This document shows positions 13,358 to 21,179 of a stretch of DNA of 21,542 nucleotides, piece by piece. Position numbers and translations under genes: made by a program. This DNA comes from JBEKHI01 sp050012355 (GTDB lineage Bacteria; Actinomycetota; Actinomycetes; Streptosporangiales; Streptosporangiaceae). Within the stretch, counting starts at the first letter, position 1; every line of letters begins with the position of its first letter. Below the pieces are notes generated by a model. The model ran no database searches and was not told the DNA's origin. It saw only the letters and a list, made by a program, of their open reading frames with translations. Location: positions 1-21,542 of the forward strand of contig JBEKHI010000102.1 of the NCBI GenBank assembly GCA_050012355.1, given 5' to 3'.

Positions 13358-16300
13358 ATGAGCCTCGCCGGACTACTAAGTACCGTCGCCGACCAACCCC
13401 AGCTTCGGCATGCCCTCACAGCCGAACCGGCCCTCCCCGACGAACAACGTGATCTAGTGGCGACGACCGCGCTGCGGCCGGTCATCACCGCCTTGCTCGC
13501 CAGACAGCGATTCGTCCTGGCGGTCACCGCGACGGCGCGCGAGGCTGAGGACCTGACCGCCGGGCTGCAGTCGTTCCTTCCTGAAGACGCGGTGGCGCTG
13601 TTCCCTGGCTGGGAGACCCTGCCGCACGAGCGGCTGTCGCCGCGGTCGGACACGGTTGGTCAGCGGATCGCCGTGCTGCGCCGCCTCAAGCATCCCGATG
13701 GCAACAACCTCAAGGCGGTCATCGCTCCGGTCCGCAGCATCCTGCAGCCGCTTGTCGCGGGGCTTGGTGACCTGGAGCCGGTCGAGCTACGGGCCGGACA
13801 GGACGCCGACCCCGACGAGGTGATCACCCGGCTGGTCGAGATCGGCTACTCCCGCGAGGACGCGGTGGGCAAGCGCGGTGAGATCGCGGTCCGCGGCGGG
13901 ATACTCGACGTTTTCCCGCCGACCGAGGAACACCCGGTCCGTATCGAGTTCTTCGGCGACACCGTGGACGAGATCCGCTCGTTCCGGGTGGCCGATCAGC
14001 TCAGCTTCGAGCAGGCGGCACACGGGCTGTGGGCGCCACCGTGCCGGGAACTGCTGCTCACACCGGGCGTCCGCTCTCGCGCCAAGGAACTCGCGGACCA
14101 GCATCCGGGGCTCGCCGAGATACTCGGCAAGATTTCCGACGGGATAACGGTCGAGGGCATGGAGGCGTTTGCCCCGGTGCTCGCCGACCGGATGGAACTG
14201 CTGCTTGACTACGTGCCGCTCGGCGGCCTCGTAGTCTCTTGCGACCCGGAACGGGTCAGGGCCCGTGCCGAGGAACTGGTAACCACCAGCCAGGAGTTCC
14301 TCGAGGCATCCTGGGTGTCGGCGGCCGCCGGCGGTGAGGCGCCCATCGACCTAGCCGGGGCGGCCTTCCAGCCGATAGCGAAGATCCGCCAGTCCGCGGT
14401 GGACCTCGGTATCCCGTGGTGGACGCTGGGGCCGTTTGGCGAGGAAGAACCAACCGTCGCCGCCGAGCCCGCGCACGCCTACCGTGGTGACACCGACAAG
14501 ATGGTGTCCGATATCCGCGGCTGGCTCGGCCAGGACTGGCGGGTCGTGCTCGTCACCGAGGGACACGGCCCCGCGCAGCGGCTGGCCGAGATGCTGCGCG
14601 GTGAGGACCTCGGCGCGCGGCTTGGTGACCTCGAAACCGAGCCGGAGCCAGGGGTCCCTTACGTCACCACTGGTGTACTCGAACAGGGCTTCACCTGGCC
14701 GGACGCCAGGCTCGCGCTCCTCACAGAAAGCGATCTCGCCGCCCGCGGTACCGGCCGTCCCGCCACCAGGGACATGCGCCGCCTGCCTTCGAAACGCCGC
14801 GGCGGGATCGACCCGCTCCAGCTCAAGCCCGGGGACTACGTCGTCCACGAGCAGCACGGCGTCGGCCGCTATATCGAGATGACGAGCAGGACCGCGGCGG
14901 GGGCGACTCGCGAGTACCTGGTAATCGAATACGCGCCTGCCAAGCGCGGGCACCCGCCTGACCGGCTGTACGTACCCACCGACCAGCTGGACGAGGTCAC
15001 CAAGTACACCGGTGGCGAGGCGCCGGCGCTGCACCGGCTCGGCGGCGCGGACTGGGCGAAGACCAAGAGCCGTGCGCGCAAGGCGGTCCGTGAGATCGCC
15101 GCGGAGCTGATCCGGCTGTACTCGGCGCGGATGGCCTCGCCCGGGCACGCCTTCGGGCCGGACTCGCCGTGGCAGCGCGAGCTTGAGGACGCGTTCCCTT
15201 ACGTGGAGACCCCCGATCAGCTGGGTGCGATAGAGGACGTCAAGCGGGACATGGAACGCGCCGTCCCGATGGACAGGCTCATCTGCGGTGACGTCGGGTA
15301 CGGCAAGACGGAGATTGCCGTGCGGGCGGCGTTCAAGGCCGTGCAGGACGGTAAACAGGTCGCGGTCCTGGTGCCCACTACGCTGCTCGCCCAGCAGCAC
15401 TACAACACGTTCTCCGAGCGCTACTCGGCTTTCCCGGTCTCGGTGAAGGCGATGTCCAGGTTCCAGACCGACAAAGAGGTCGCCGAGACGCAACGCGGGC
15501 TCGCCGACGGGGTCGTGGACGTGGTGATCGGCACGCACCGGCTGCTGTCGCCCGAGACCAGGTTCAAGAGGCTGGGCCTGGTGATCATCGACGAGGAGCA
15601 GCGGTTCGGCGTCGAGCATAAGGAGTACCTCAAGCGGTTGCGTACCGAGGTGGACGTGCTGGCCATGTCGGCGACCCCGATCCCGCGGACCCTGGAGATG
15701 GGCGTGGCCGGGATCAGGGAGATGTCGACGATCCTCACCCCGCCGGAAGAACGGCACCCGGTGCTGACGTTCGTCGGGGCTTACGACGAGAGGCAGGTCG
15801 GGGCGGCGATCCGGCGCGAGCTGCTCCGCGACGGTCAGGTCTTCTTCGTGCACAATCGCGTGCAGTCGATACGCAAGGTCGCCGCGCGACTCGCTGAGCT
15901 GGTGCCGGAGGCGCGGGTCGCGGTCGCGCACGGGCAGATGAACGAGCATGAGCTCGAGAAGATCATGGTCGACTTCTGGGAGCGGAACTTCGACGTCCTG
16001 GTGGCGACGACGATCGTCGAATCGGGCCTGGACATCCCCAACGCGAACACGCTGATCGTGGACCGCGCGGACGCCGCCGGGCTGTCCCAGCTGCATCAGC
16101 TTCGCGGCCGGGTCGGCCGGGGCAGGGAACGAGCCTACGCCTATTTCCTTTACCCGCCAGAAAAGGCGCTGACCGAGACCGCGCACGAACGGCTGGCCAC
16201 GGTGGCGCAGCACACCGAGATCGGCGCGGGCATGTACGTGGCGCTGAAGGACCTGGAGATCCGCGGCGCCGGGAACCTGCTCGGCGGGGAGCAGTCAGGG

Positions 16301-17599
16301 CACATCGCCGGTGTCGGCTTCGACCTGTACGTCAGGATGATCGGCGAGGCGGTCAGGGAGCTGAAGGACGACGCGCCCGCCGAGCGGCCAGAGGTCCGGG
16401 TCGAGTTGCCGGTCAACGCGCACGTGCCGCATGACTACATCCCCGGGGAGAAGCTGCGGCTCGAGGCGTACACCAGGATCGCGACTATCGACTCCGACGA
16501 AGACATCACGTCCGTGCGCGAGGAGCTTCGGGACCGCTATGGCGAGCTGCCGGAGCCGGTGGAGAACCTGCTGTCGGTGGCGGCGCTCCGGTTCCAGGCC
16601 CGCCGGGCGGGGCTGACCGACATCACTTTGCAGGGGAACCATGTGCGGTTCGCGCCGGTGGAACTGCCGGAGTCCCGGGAAGTCCGGGTTCAGCGGCTAT
16701 ACCCGCGGACAGTGCTCAAACCGCCGGTGCGTACAATGCTGGTGCCAGTGCCGCGGTACAACCTCAGCGGCAGCTCCGCGCCGCAGGCTGCCTCTTTTGG
16801 CGGCCAGCCCCTGCGGGATACCGAGTTGCTGGCCTGGTGTGCTGAGGTTGTACGCTCGGTTCTTGCCCCGTTATTGGGGGTTCCGGGGGTCGTCCCCCGG
16901 GTTAGCAGAGCAGGAGGATCACCCGTGTTGCGCAGGGTATTGACGTGCGCTGTCGGTGTCGGAGTTGTGGTGCTCGCGGCCGCGTGCTCGCCGGTCAAGA
17001 TGGGCGCGGCGGCGATCGTTGGTTCTGACCGGATCACCGTGACCCAGCTTGACGACCAGGTGAACGCGTTCAATCAGGTGTATCCCAAGTACTCCAGCCA
17101 GGTACAGGTCACCTCCTCTAAGGTCACCTCCGAGGTGCTGGCCTGGCTGATCAGGTTCCAGATCAGGGATCAGCTCGCTGCCGATAGCGGGATCACGGTC
17201 ACCCCCGCCCAGGTGCAGACCGCGATCAATGAAGTCAATGCCGAGGGTAAGGCGTACGCGGCCGAGTCCGGCGTGACCAACTACAACCTCGATCTGCTGC
17301 TTGTCGCCAACGGCATCCCGCCGGACCTGGTGAACGACCTCGGCCGTTACCAGGCCATTGAGACCCAGTACCTCACGCAGGCCAACGGGGGCACGTTGCC
17401 GTCCTCGACGTCAGCGGAAAACGCGGCGACCAAGAAGATGACGACGGCTGAGTGCTCGGCCGCCAAGTCGCTGAACGTTCAGGTCAGCCCGCAGTTCGGC
17501 ACGTTCGACTACAGCGAGTATTCGGTTTCCGCCACGCCGGACCTGCTGTCGGCCGCTTCCGGCAGCAAGCCGTCCACCGTGTCGGCAGGGTCTTGCTGA
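13358..17599 (+). CDS. mfd: Transcription-repair coupling factor Mfd; frame continues into a lipoprotein
   Basis: ATP-dependent translocase that removes stalled RNA polymerase from lesions and recruits UvrA. Visible are the N-terminal UvrB-like module (about 1-350), the RNA polymerase-interacting domain starting LKPGDYVVHEQHGVGRY (near 488), the helicase motifs GDVGYGKTE (Walker A, near 645), IIDEEQRFG (near 743) and SATPIPRTLEMG (near 770), the RecG-type QLRGRVGRG motif (near 910) and the TRCF C-terminal domain (PHDYIPGEKLRLEAYTR, near 1026). A normal Mfd would end around residue 1175-1190. Here no stop occurs and the frame runs on, 1413 codons in all, through a complete lipoprotein. A stop (TAG 16903-16905) is available one base out of frame just after G/C runs, so a lost base or natural loss of the stop are both possible. 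The start ATG 13358 has a modest AGGA upstream. Confidence 0.95.
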   Translation: MSLAGLLSTVADQPQLRHALTAEPALPDEQRDLVATTALRPVITALLARQRFVLAVTATAREAEDLTAGLQSFLPEDAVALFPGWETLPHERLSPRSDTVGQRIAVLRRLKHPDGNNLKAVIAPVRSILQPLVAGLGDLEPVELRAGQDADPDEVITRLVEIGYSREDAVGKRGEIAVRGGILDVFPPTEEHPVRIEFFGDTVDEIRSFRVADQLSFEQAAHGLWAPPCRELLLTPGVRSRAKELADQHPGLAEILGKISDGITVEGMEAFAPVLADRMELLLDYVPLGGLVVSCDPERVRARAEELVTTSQEFLEASWVSAAAGGEAPIDLAGAAFQPIAKIRQSAVDLGIPWWTLGPFGEEEPTVAAEPAHAYRGDTDKMVSDIRGWLGQDWRVVLVTEGHGPAQRLAEMLRGEDLGARLGDLETEPEPGVPYVTTGVLEQGFTWPDARLALLTESDLAARGTGRPATRDMRRLPSKRRGGIDPLQLKPGDYVVHEQHGVGRYIEMTSRTAAGATREYLVIEYAPAKRGHPPDRLYVPTDQLDEVTKYTGGEAPALHRLGGADWAKTKSRARKAVREIAAELIRLYSARMASPGHAFGPDSPWQRELEDAFPYVETPDQLGAIEDVKRDMERAVPMDRLICGDVGYGKTEIAVRAAFKAVQDGKQVAVLVPTTLLAQQHYNTFSERYSAFPVSVKAMSRFQTDKEVAETQRGLADGVVDVVIGTHRLLSPETRFKRLGLVIIDEEQRFGVEHKEYLKRLRTEVDVLAMSATPIPRTLEMGVAGIREMSTILTPPEERHPVLTFVGAYDERQVGAAIRRELLRDGQVFFVHNRVQSIRKVAARLAELVPEARVAVAHGQMNEHELEKIMVDFWERNFDVLVATTIVESGLDIPNANTLIVDRADAAGLSQLHQLRGRVGRGRERAYAYFLYPPEKALTETAHERLATVAQHTEIGAGMYVALKDLEIRGAGNLLGGEQSGHIAGVGFDLYVRMIGEAVRELKDDAPAERPEVRVELPVNAHVPHDYIPGEKLRLEAYTRIATIDSDEDITSVREELRDRYGELPEPVENLLSVAALRFQARRAGLTDITLQGNHVRFAPVELPESREVRVQRLYPRTVLKPPVRTMLVPVPRYNLSGSSAPQAASFGGQPLRDTELLAWCAEVVRSVLAPLLGVPGVVPRVSRAGGSPVLRRVLTCAVGVGVVVLAAACSPVKMGAAAIVGSDRITVTQLDDQVNAFNQVYPKYSSQVQVTSSKVTSEVLAWLIRFQIRDQLAADSGITVTPAQVQTAINEVNAEGKAYAAESGVTNYNLDLLLVANGIPPDLVNDLGRYQAIETQYLTQANGGTLPSSTSAENAATKKMTTAECSAAKSLNVQVSPQFGTFDYSEYSVSATPDLLSAASGSKPSTVSAGSC
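16883..16900 (+). other. 7-bp GC hairpin at the Mfd-lipoprotein junction
   Basis: CCGGGGG (16883-16889) and CCCCCGG (16894-16900) pair perfectly around TCGT. It sits 11 bp before the AGGAGG of the lipoprotein gene. The homopolymer runs make this a site where a one-base error or slippage is plausible. Confidence 0.75.
16925..17599 (+). CDS. SurA N-terminal-domain lipoprotein
   Basis: A 224-residue lipoprotein if started at GTG 16925, which has a perfect AGGAGG at 16912-16917, 7 nt upstream. The N-terminus is a classic lipoprotein signal: LRR, a hydrophobic stretch and the lipobox LAAAC with Cys21. The mature part begins SPVKMGAAAIVGSDRITVTQLDDQV, the SurA-N pattern, and continues with long helices (TSEVLAWLIRFQIRDQLAADSG; the part shown is under 23 residues in the gene's middle). 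No PPIase (parvulin) domain follows, so a chaperone-like or unknown extracytoplasmic role is likely. The same gene follows mfd and precedes mazG in streptomycetes, to my knowledge. It is in frame with mfd without an intervening stop, but its own Shine-Dalgarno sequence and signal peptide argue that it is made separately. Confidence 0.85.
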   Translation: MLRRVLTCAVGVGVVVLAAACSPVKMGAAAIVGSDRITVTQLDDQVNAFNQVYPKYSSQVQVTSSKVTSEVLAWLIRFQIRDQLAADSGITVTPAQVQTAINEVNAEGKAYAAESGVTNYNLDLLLVANGIPPDLVNDLGRYQAIETQYLTQANGGTLPSSTSAENAATKKMTTAECSAAKSLNVQVSPQFGTFDYSEYSVSATPDLLSAASGSKPSTVSAGSC

Positions 17600-18489
17600 C
17601 CGTCCTGCTGACCAGCCCGCGGGTAGCGCCGGGCGTACTGTCGCTACCCGCCTGGGATGCGCTACGGTCGGCCGCTACGGTGCTGGTCGCGACCGGCGAC
17701 CATCCGCTGCTTCCGTTCCTGTCCGAAGCTGGCATCGGCTACGAGGTGGCCGCTGAGCCGCCGGACGATGGCATCTGGCTTAACGAGCCGGGCGACGAGA
17801 CGGTCCCGGAGGGCGCGCTGGCGCTGCGTGGCTCTCGTGATCTCCCCGGTGCCCACCTGCTGGACCTCGTCGCAACCATGGATACCCTGCGACGCTCCTG
17901 CCCGTGGGACGCCAAGCAGACCCACCAGTCCCTCGCGCCGTACATGCTCGAAGAGCCCTACGAGGCGCTTGAGGCGCTGGAGATGGGTGACGACAAGGCC
18001 TTCCGCGAGGAACTCGGCGATGTCCTGCTCCAGGTCGCCTTCCACGCCCGCATCGCGGCGGAGCGGCCAGACGGCTACACGATCGATGATGTCGCCGATG
18101 GGATCGTGGCCAAGCTGATCCGCCGCCACCCGCACGTCTTCGCTGGTGTCCCGGTCGATGGCGCTGAGGACGTCAAGCGCAACTGGGACGAGATTAAGAA
18201 GGCAGAACGCGCGCACGCTAATCCCGGCAGCGATCCATCCGTCCTGGACGGCGTGCCGTTCGGCCAGCCGGCCCTCTCGCTGGCAGCCCAGCTTCAGCGC
18301 CGCGCCACCCGGGCGGGCGCCCCGGCCGATCTCGGTGCCCCTCCAGGCCCCGACCTCGGCGACCAGTTGCTCGTCCTTGTCGCCCGGGCTCGTGAGCAGG
18401 GGCTCGACCCGGAACTAGAGCTCCGCGCGGCTGCCCGCCGCTACCGGGACCTGGTACGGGACTGGGAAGCGTCCCGCCGCTCAGGATGA
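17593..18489 (+). CDS. mazG: MazG-family nucleoside triphosphate pyrophosphohydrolase
   Basis: A house-cleaning enzyme that hydrolyses NTPs to NMP and pyrophosphate. The MazG domain (about residues 95-205) shows MDTLRRSCPWDAKQTH, the metal-binding EEPYEALEAL and EELGDVLLQVAFHA (the ExxE...ExxD pattern), and KLIRRHPHVF. The N-terminal 90 residues (LLTSPRVAPGVLSLPAWDAL) are the extra domain of actinobacterial MazG. The start is uncertain: no ATG or GTG fits well, and TTG 17593, overlapping the lipoprotein stop with GGCAGGG just upstream, is the best of several TTG/CTG options. The C-terminus is well conserved in layout (RDLVRDWEASRR). Position after mfd matches other actinomycetes; the usual neighbour eno is not seen. 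Confidence 0.92.
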   Translation: MLTVLLTSPRVAPGVLSLPAWDALRSAATVLVATGDHPLLPFLSEAGIGYEVAAEPPDDGIWLNEPGDETVPEGALALRGSRDLPGAHLLDLVATMDTLRRSCPWDAKQTHQSLAPYMLEEPYEALEALEMGDDKAFREELGDVLLQVAFHARIAAERPDGYTIDDVADGIVAKLIRRHPHVFAGVPVDGAEDVKRNWDEIKKAERAHANPGSDPSVLDGVPFGQPALSLAAQLQRRATRAGAPADLGAPPGPDLGDQLLVLVARAREQGLDPELELRAAARRYRDLVRDWEASRRSG

Positions 18490-18501
18490 GGCGCGCCCGC
18501 T

Positions 18502-18535
18502 GCTCAGGATGAGCCCGCGAGGCTTCTTTTATTTA
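18502..18535 (+). terminator. Possible mazG terminator
   Basis: GCTCA (18502-18506) pairs with TGAGC (18510-18514) around GGA, and a T-rich tract follows at 18523-18535. The sequence CTCAGGATGAG also occurs just upstream, overlapping the mazG stop (18480-18490), so the hairpin exists in two copies 22 bp apart. Each stem is short, so strength is uncertain. Confidence 0.4.
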
Positions 18536-18560
18536 CTAGTCAGTATTATTTTAATCGGCA

Positions 18561-18590
18561 TTTAACAATGCGTCCCGTGTTGTCTATGTT
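18561..18590 (+). promoter_or_regulatory. Possible promoter for the glycosyltransferase-sigma unit
   Basis: TTTAAC (18561-18566) and TATGTT (18585-18590) are 18 bp apart in the most AT-rich part of the window. A transcript from here would carry a leader of about 165 nt to ATG 18762. Confidence 0.3.
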
Positions 18591-18618
18591 ACGGGGCGTA
18601 CTTTCGTTACGCGTATCC

Positions 18619-18746
18619 CCACCCAATTTCTTCGGGTGGAGCACCCTGTAAACCGTTCGCTGAGCGTATGCGTCTCTTTGATGGGAGAAGTTCAAAGCGA
18701 ACTGAGTGGGAGCGTGGGAGCACCAAGCTTTTTTGGTGTGCCCACG
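18619..18746 (+). promoter_or_regulatory. Structured 5' leader with three hairpins before the glycosyltransferase gene
   Basis: Three hairpins follow each other: CCACCC/GGGTGG (18619-18624 with 18634-18639), AGTTC/GAACT (18689-18693 with 18699-18703), and a larger one in which CGTGGG and CACCAA (18713-18726) pair with TTGGTG and CCCACG (18733-18746), separated by a 2x2 internal loop. The last ends 1-2 bp before the G-rich ribosome-binding region of ATG 18762. No known riboswitch class is recognised. Confidence 0.5.
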
Positions 18747-18761
18747 GGGGGGCAGGTACGC

Positions 18762-20210
18762 ATGTCTGGTTATGCGGTTGTCCGCGGAAGTTATGGCAGA
18801 GAGTCTTCAGCGCGAGTAGTCAGCTGGATACGCGGATACATACGGTGTGCCGTCGTCGCGGACTTTGTCTGCGGCGCCGCGGCGGTAATCGGAGCGTCAC
18901 GGCTCCGATTCGGTGATGGCGTAACAACTTTCTATATCGGACTCAGTGCAGCACTTCCGTTGCTGTGGGTAGCATCGATATCCCTCACCGGCGGTTACGA
19001 TGTGCGATTCATCGGTAACGGTTCGGATGAGTTTCGTAAAGTGCTCAGCGCTGGCGTGAGCCTTACCGCGGTCATCGCGGTCTTCTCGTACGCGATCAAC
19101 CTGCAATTGTCGCGCGGATACCTGGTGCTGTCACTTCCTGGCATGACCGTGCTGGATCTCGGTGCCAGGTACGCCATGCGGAAGTGGCTGCACAGAAAAC
19201 GCAGAGCGGGAAAATGCACACAAAGCGTCGTGGCGGTGGGGCATGAGCCAGCCGTCACCGACCTCATCAAGGAGCTAAGACGGGAGCCTTATCACGGGCT
19301 TACTGTCGTCGCGGCTTGTGTCGCGAGTCCCACCCGGCCCGCCGAGGTCGCTGGCGTGCCGGTCTTCGGTGGCCTAGACGACGCCGCGGCGACGGTACGC
19401 GCCGTGGGCGCCGAGACCGTCGCCGTGCTCGCCTGCCCGGAGATGGACGGGCTCAAGCTCAGGGGCCTGGCATGGGAGCTGGAGAAGACCGGCACCGACC
19501 TGTGCGTGTCGCCTTCGCTGCTCGATGTAGCCGGCCCGCGGACGACGATCAGGCCCACCGCCGGGCTGACCCTGCTGCACGTCGACCATCCGCAGATATC
19601 TGGCGGTCGGCTCGTCGTCAAGGGCCTGTTCGACCGGCTAGCGGCCGGGGCAGCGCTGGTCGCGCTCGCCCCCGTGCTGCTGCTGCTCGCGGTGGTGATC
19701 CGGATCTCGGACCGAGGCCCGGCGCTCTTCACCCAGTTCAGGGTCGGCAAGGACGGCCGGGTCTTTCGCATCTACAAGTTCCGCACCATGGTGGTCGACG
19801 CGGAGCAGCGCCGTCGGCAGCTAGCCACGAGGGGAGAGGACGACGGCAACGGAGTCCTGTTCAAGTTGCGCAGGGATCCCCGGGTCACCGCGGTGGGCGT
19901 TCACCTCAGGCGCTGGTCGATCGACGAGCTGCCGCAGCTGCTCAACGTGTTTCTCGGCGATATGTCGCTGGTCGGACCGCGGCCCGCGCTGCCTGATGAG
20001 GCCGCCAAGTACGCGGAGCATGTGCGCCGCAGACTCGTGGTCAAACCCGGGCTGACCGGTCTCTGGCAGGTGAATGGCCGCTCAGATCTGTCCTGGGATG
20101 AATCCGTCCGGCTCGACCTCAGATACGTAGAGAACTGGTCGTTCGCCCTGGACCTGCAGATCTTGTGGAAAACAGCTGCAGCGCTCACGCGTGGAGAGGG
20201 AGCTTACTGA
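18762..20210 (+). CDS. Polyprenyl-phosphate glycosyl-1-phosphate transferase (exopolysaccharide initiation)
   Basis: A 482-residue membrane enzyme that starts exopolysaccharide repeat-unit assembly by transferring sugar-1-phosphate from a nucleotide sugar to undecaprenyl phosphate. Four N-terminal hydrophobic helices lie at about 30-46, 58-75, 93-111 and 119-136, then a Rossmann-like central domain (VVAVGHEPAVTDLIKELRR onward), a further membrane helix near 290-312, and the catalytic bacterial sugar transferase domain with KFRTM, the catalytic Asp-Glu in IDELPQLLNVFLGDMSLVGPRP, KPGLTGLWQVNGRSDLSW and DLRYVENWS. All key motifs are intact. ATG 18762 is chosen for its G-rich Shine-Dalgarno region (GGGGGGGCAGG); GTG 18636 and ATG 18681 are in-frame alternatives but lie within leader hairpins. 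The stop overlaps the sigma gene by 1 base. The sugar is unknown. Confidence 0.93.
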   Translation: MSGYAVVRGSYGRESSARVVSWIRGYIRCAVVADFVCGAAAVIGASRLRFGDGVTTFYIGLSAALPLLWVASISLTGGYDVRFIGNGSDEFRKVLSAGVSLTAVIAVFSYAINLQLSRGYLVLSLPGMTVLDLGARYAMRKWLHRKRRAGKCTQSVVAVGHEPAVTDLIKELRREPYHGLTVVAACVASPTRPAEVAGVPVFGGLDDAAATVRAVGAETVAVLACPEMDGLKLRGLAWELEKTGTDLCVSPSLLDVAGPRTTIRPTAGLTLLHVDHPQISGGRLVVKGLFDRLAAGAALVALAPVLLLLAVVIRISDRGPALFTQFRVGKDGRVFRIYKFRTMVVDAEQRRRQLATRGEDDGNGVLFKLRRDPRVTAVGVHLRRWSIDELPQLLNVFLGDMSLVGPRPALPDEAAKYAEHVRRRLVVKPGLTGLWQVNGRSDLSWDESVRLDLRYVENWSFALDLQILWKTAAALTRGEGAY

Positions 20211-20794
20211 TGGGGGGAAGCAAGGTGAGCGTACTTGAGCAACGTCCAGGCACGCTGAACATAGCGGAGCTCGTGCAGGGCGCCGCGGCCGGTGACCCAG
20301 TGGCTTGGGAACGGCTCATCGACCAGTACAACCGGCTGATCTGGTCCATCACCGGAGACTTCAGGCTGGTCGAGAGCGACGCTGCGGACGTCGTTCAGAC
20401 GACCTGGCTGCGGCTGCTTGAGCACATCGACCGAATCGACTACCCCGAGCGGGTGGGATCGTGGCTGGCGGCGACCGCCCGGCACGAGTGCCTGCGCCAC
20501 CTGGCAGCCCATAAAAAGGTCGTGCTCGGGCACGATGAAGAGGATCTGCAGGGCGTACCCTCGCACGGGCCCGAGGTCGATGAGCGGCTGCTCGCGGACG
20601 AGCGGGCCGAGGTCGTCCGGGCGGCACTGACCCGGTTGCCGCGGCAGTGGCAGCGAATGATCGAGATGCTGATGGCCGATCCGCCCGCCTCGTACGCCGA
20701 GATCTCGGACCAGCTCGGCCTGCCGATCGGCAGCATCGGTCCCACCCGAGGCAGGTGCCTAGCGCGCCTGCGCGTACTGCTGCAGACCCCCTGA
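20210..20794 (+). CDS. ECF-type sigma-70 family RNA polymerase sigma factor
   Basis: A 194-residue protein with sigma region 2 (about 20-95: DPVAWERLIDQYNRLIW, then DAADVVQTTWLRLLEHIDRI and VGSWLAATARHECLRHL, which includes the promoter -10 contacts) and region 4 (about 130-190: ALTRLPRQWQRMIEML, then YAEISDQLGLPIGSIGPTRGRCLARLR, a helix-turn-helix). No region 1 or 3, so ECF type. No anti-sigma gene or C-terminal SnoaL-type extension is visible; the gene ends in a strong hairpin. The start is ATG 20210 in TGATG with the glycosyltransferase stop, served by GGAGAGGGAG inside that gene; GTG 20225 is an alternative. The coupling suggests the factor controls surface-polysaccharide genes, an inference from position. 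Confidence 0.92.
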   Translation: MGGSKVSVLEQRPGTLNIAELVQGAAAGDPVAWERLIDQYNRLIWSITGDFRLVESDAADVVQTTWLRLLEHIDRIDYPERVGSWLAATARHECLRHLAAHKKVVLGHDEEDLQGVPSHGPEVDERLLADERAEVVRAALTRLPRQWQRMIEMLMADPPASYAEISDQLGLPIGSIGPTRGRCLARLRVLLQTP

Positions 20795-20799
20795 GCCTC

Positions 20800-20846
20800 T
20801 AGCGCCAGTACCCCAGCGATGTCCCATCGCTGGGGTACTGGCGCTA
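20800..20846. terminator. 22-bp perfect inverted repeat after the sigma gene
   Basis: Bases 20800-20821 pair perfectly with 20825-20846 around a TCC loop; the left arm begins TAGCGCCAGTACCCC. An outer pair AGCCTC (20794-20799) and GAGGCT (20863-20868) encloses it together with a second CGATG-TCC-CATCG mini-hairpin (20848-20860), which repeats the tip of the main stem. There is no T-tract, as in the I-shaped terminators proposed for actinomycetes. The stem is unusually long and exact, so a mobile-element origin is an alternative. Confidence 0.7.
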
Positions 20847-21022
20847 TCGATGTCCCATCGCTGAGGCTGCGGAAGGGGTTCAGCGGGCCCTGCGGGCCGC
20901 TTGAGCTGCTCCGGGGCGGGTTGTCGGCCAGGTGTCGGTGTTCCGCGTGCCGCCGCAGCCGATCGGTTTGGTGAGGTATGACCCGATTGCGTCGGCTGTC
21001 GCGACCGCTCCTGGGATCGAGT

Positions 21023-21053
21023 TTTGCTGGTTGGTGCGACACCAACCAGCAAA
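21023..21053. repeat. 14-bp perfect hairpin at the edge of repeat copy B
   Basis: TTTGCTGGTTGGTG (21023-21036) pairs perfectly with CACCAACCAGCAAA (21040-21053) around CGA. It forms the left half of the 54-bp repeat. Confidence 0.85.
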
Positions 21054-21079
21054 GAGGCTGGGTAATGCAGCACCGACCA
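21026..21079. repeat. Dispersed 54-bp repeat, copy B
   Basis: Gapless match (39 of 54 by hand count) to 10807-10860, in the same orientation. Like copy A, it lies between convergent genes. The right part GGGTAATGCAGCACCGACCA is the best conserved. Confidence 0.7.
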
Positions 21080-21179
21080 TGATCCCCAGGCGCAACGGCA
21101 GGGCAAGATGGCGCGGATGCCCGGTTTGTGAACGCCTCGGAGGGCGGCGGCTCGGGCGGGTTGTCGGCTGCGGGCCGCA

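Noticed and set aside
14351..16213. A 620-codon open frame on the minus strand opposite mfd
   Set aside because: Antisense to well-conserved Mfd motifs; composition is typical of a shadow frame.
18625..18746. A cyclic-di-GMP or other known riboswitch in the exopolysaccharide leader
   Set aside because: Fragments such as GTAAACC and CAAAGC look vaguely similar, but the conserved core and tetraloop receptor of the c-di-GMP class are not present in order.
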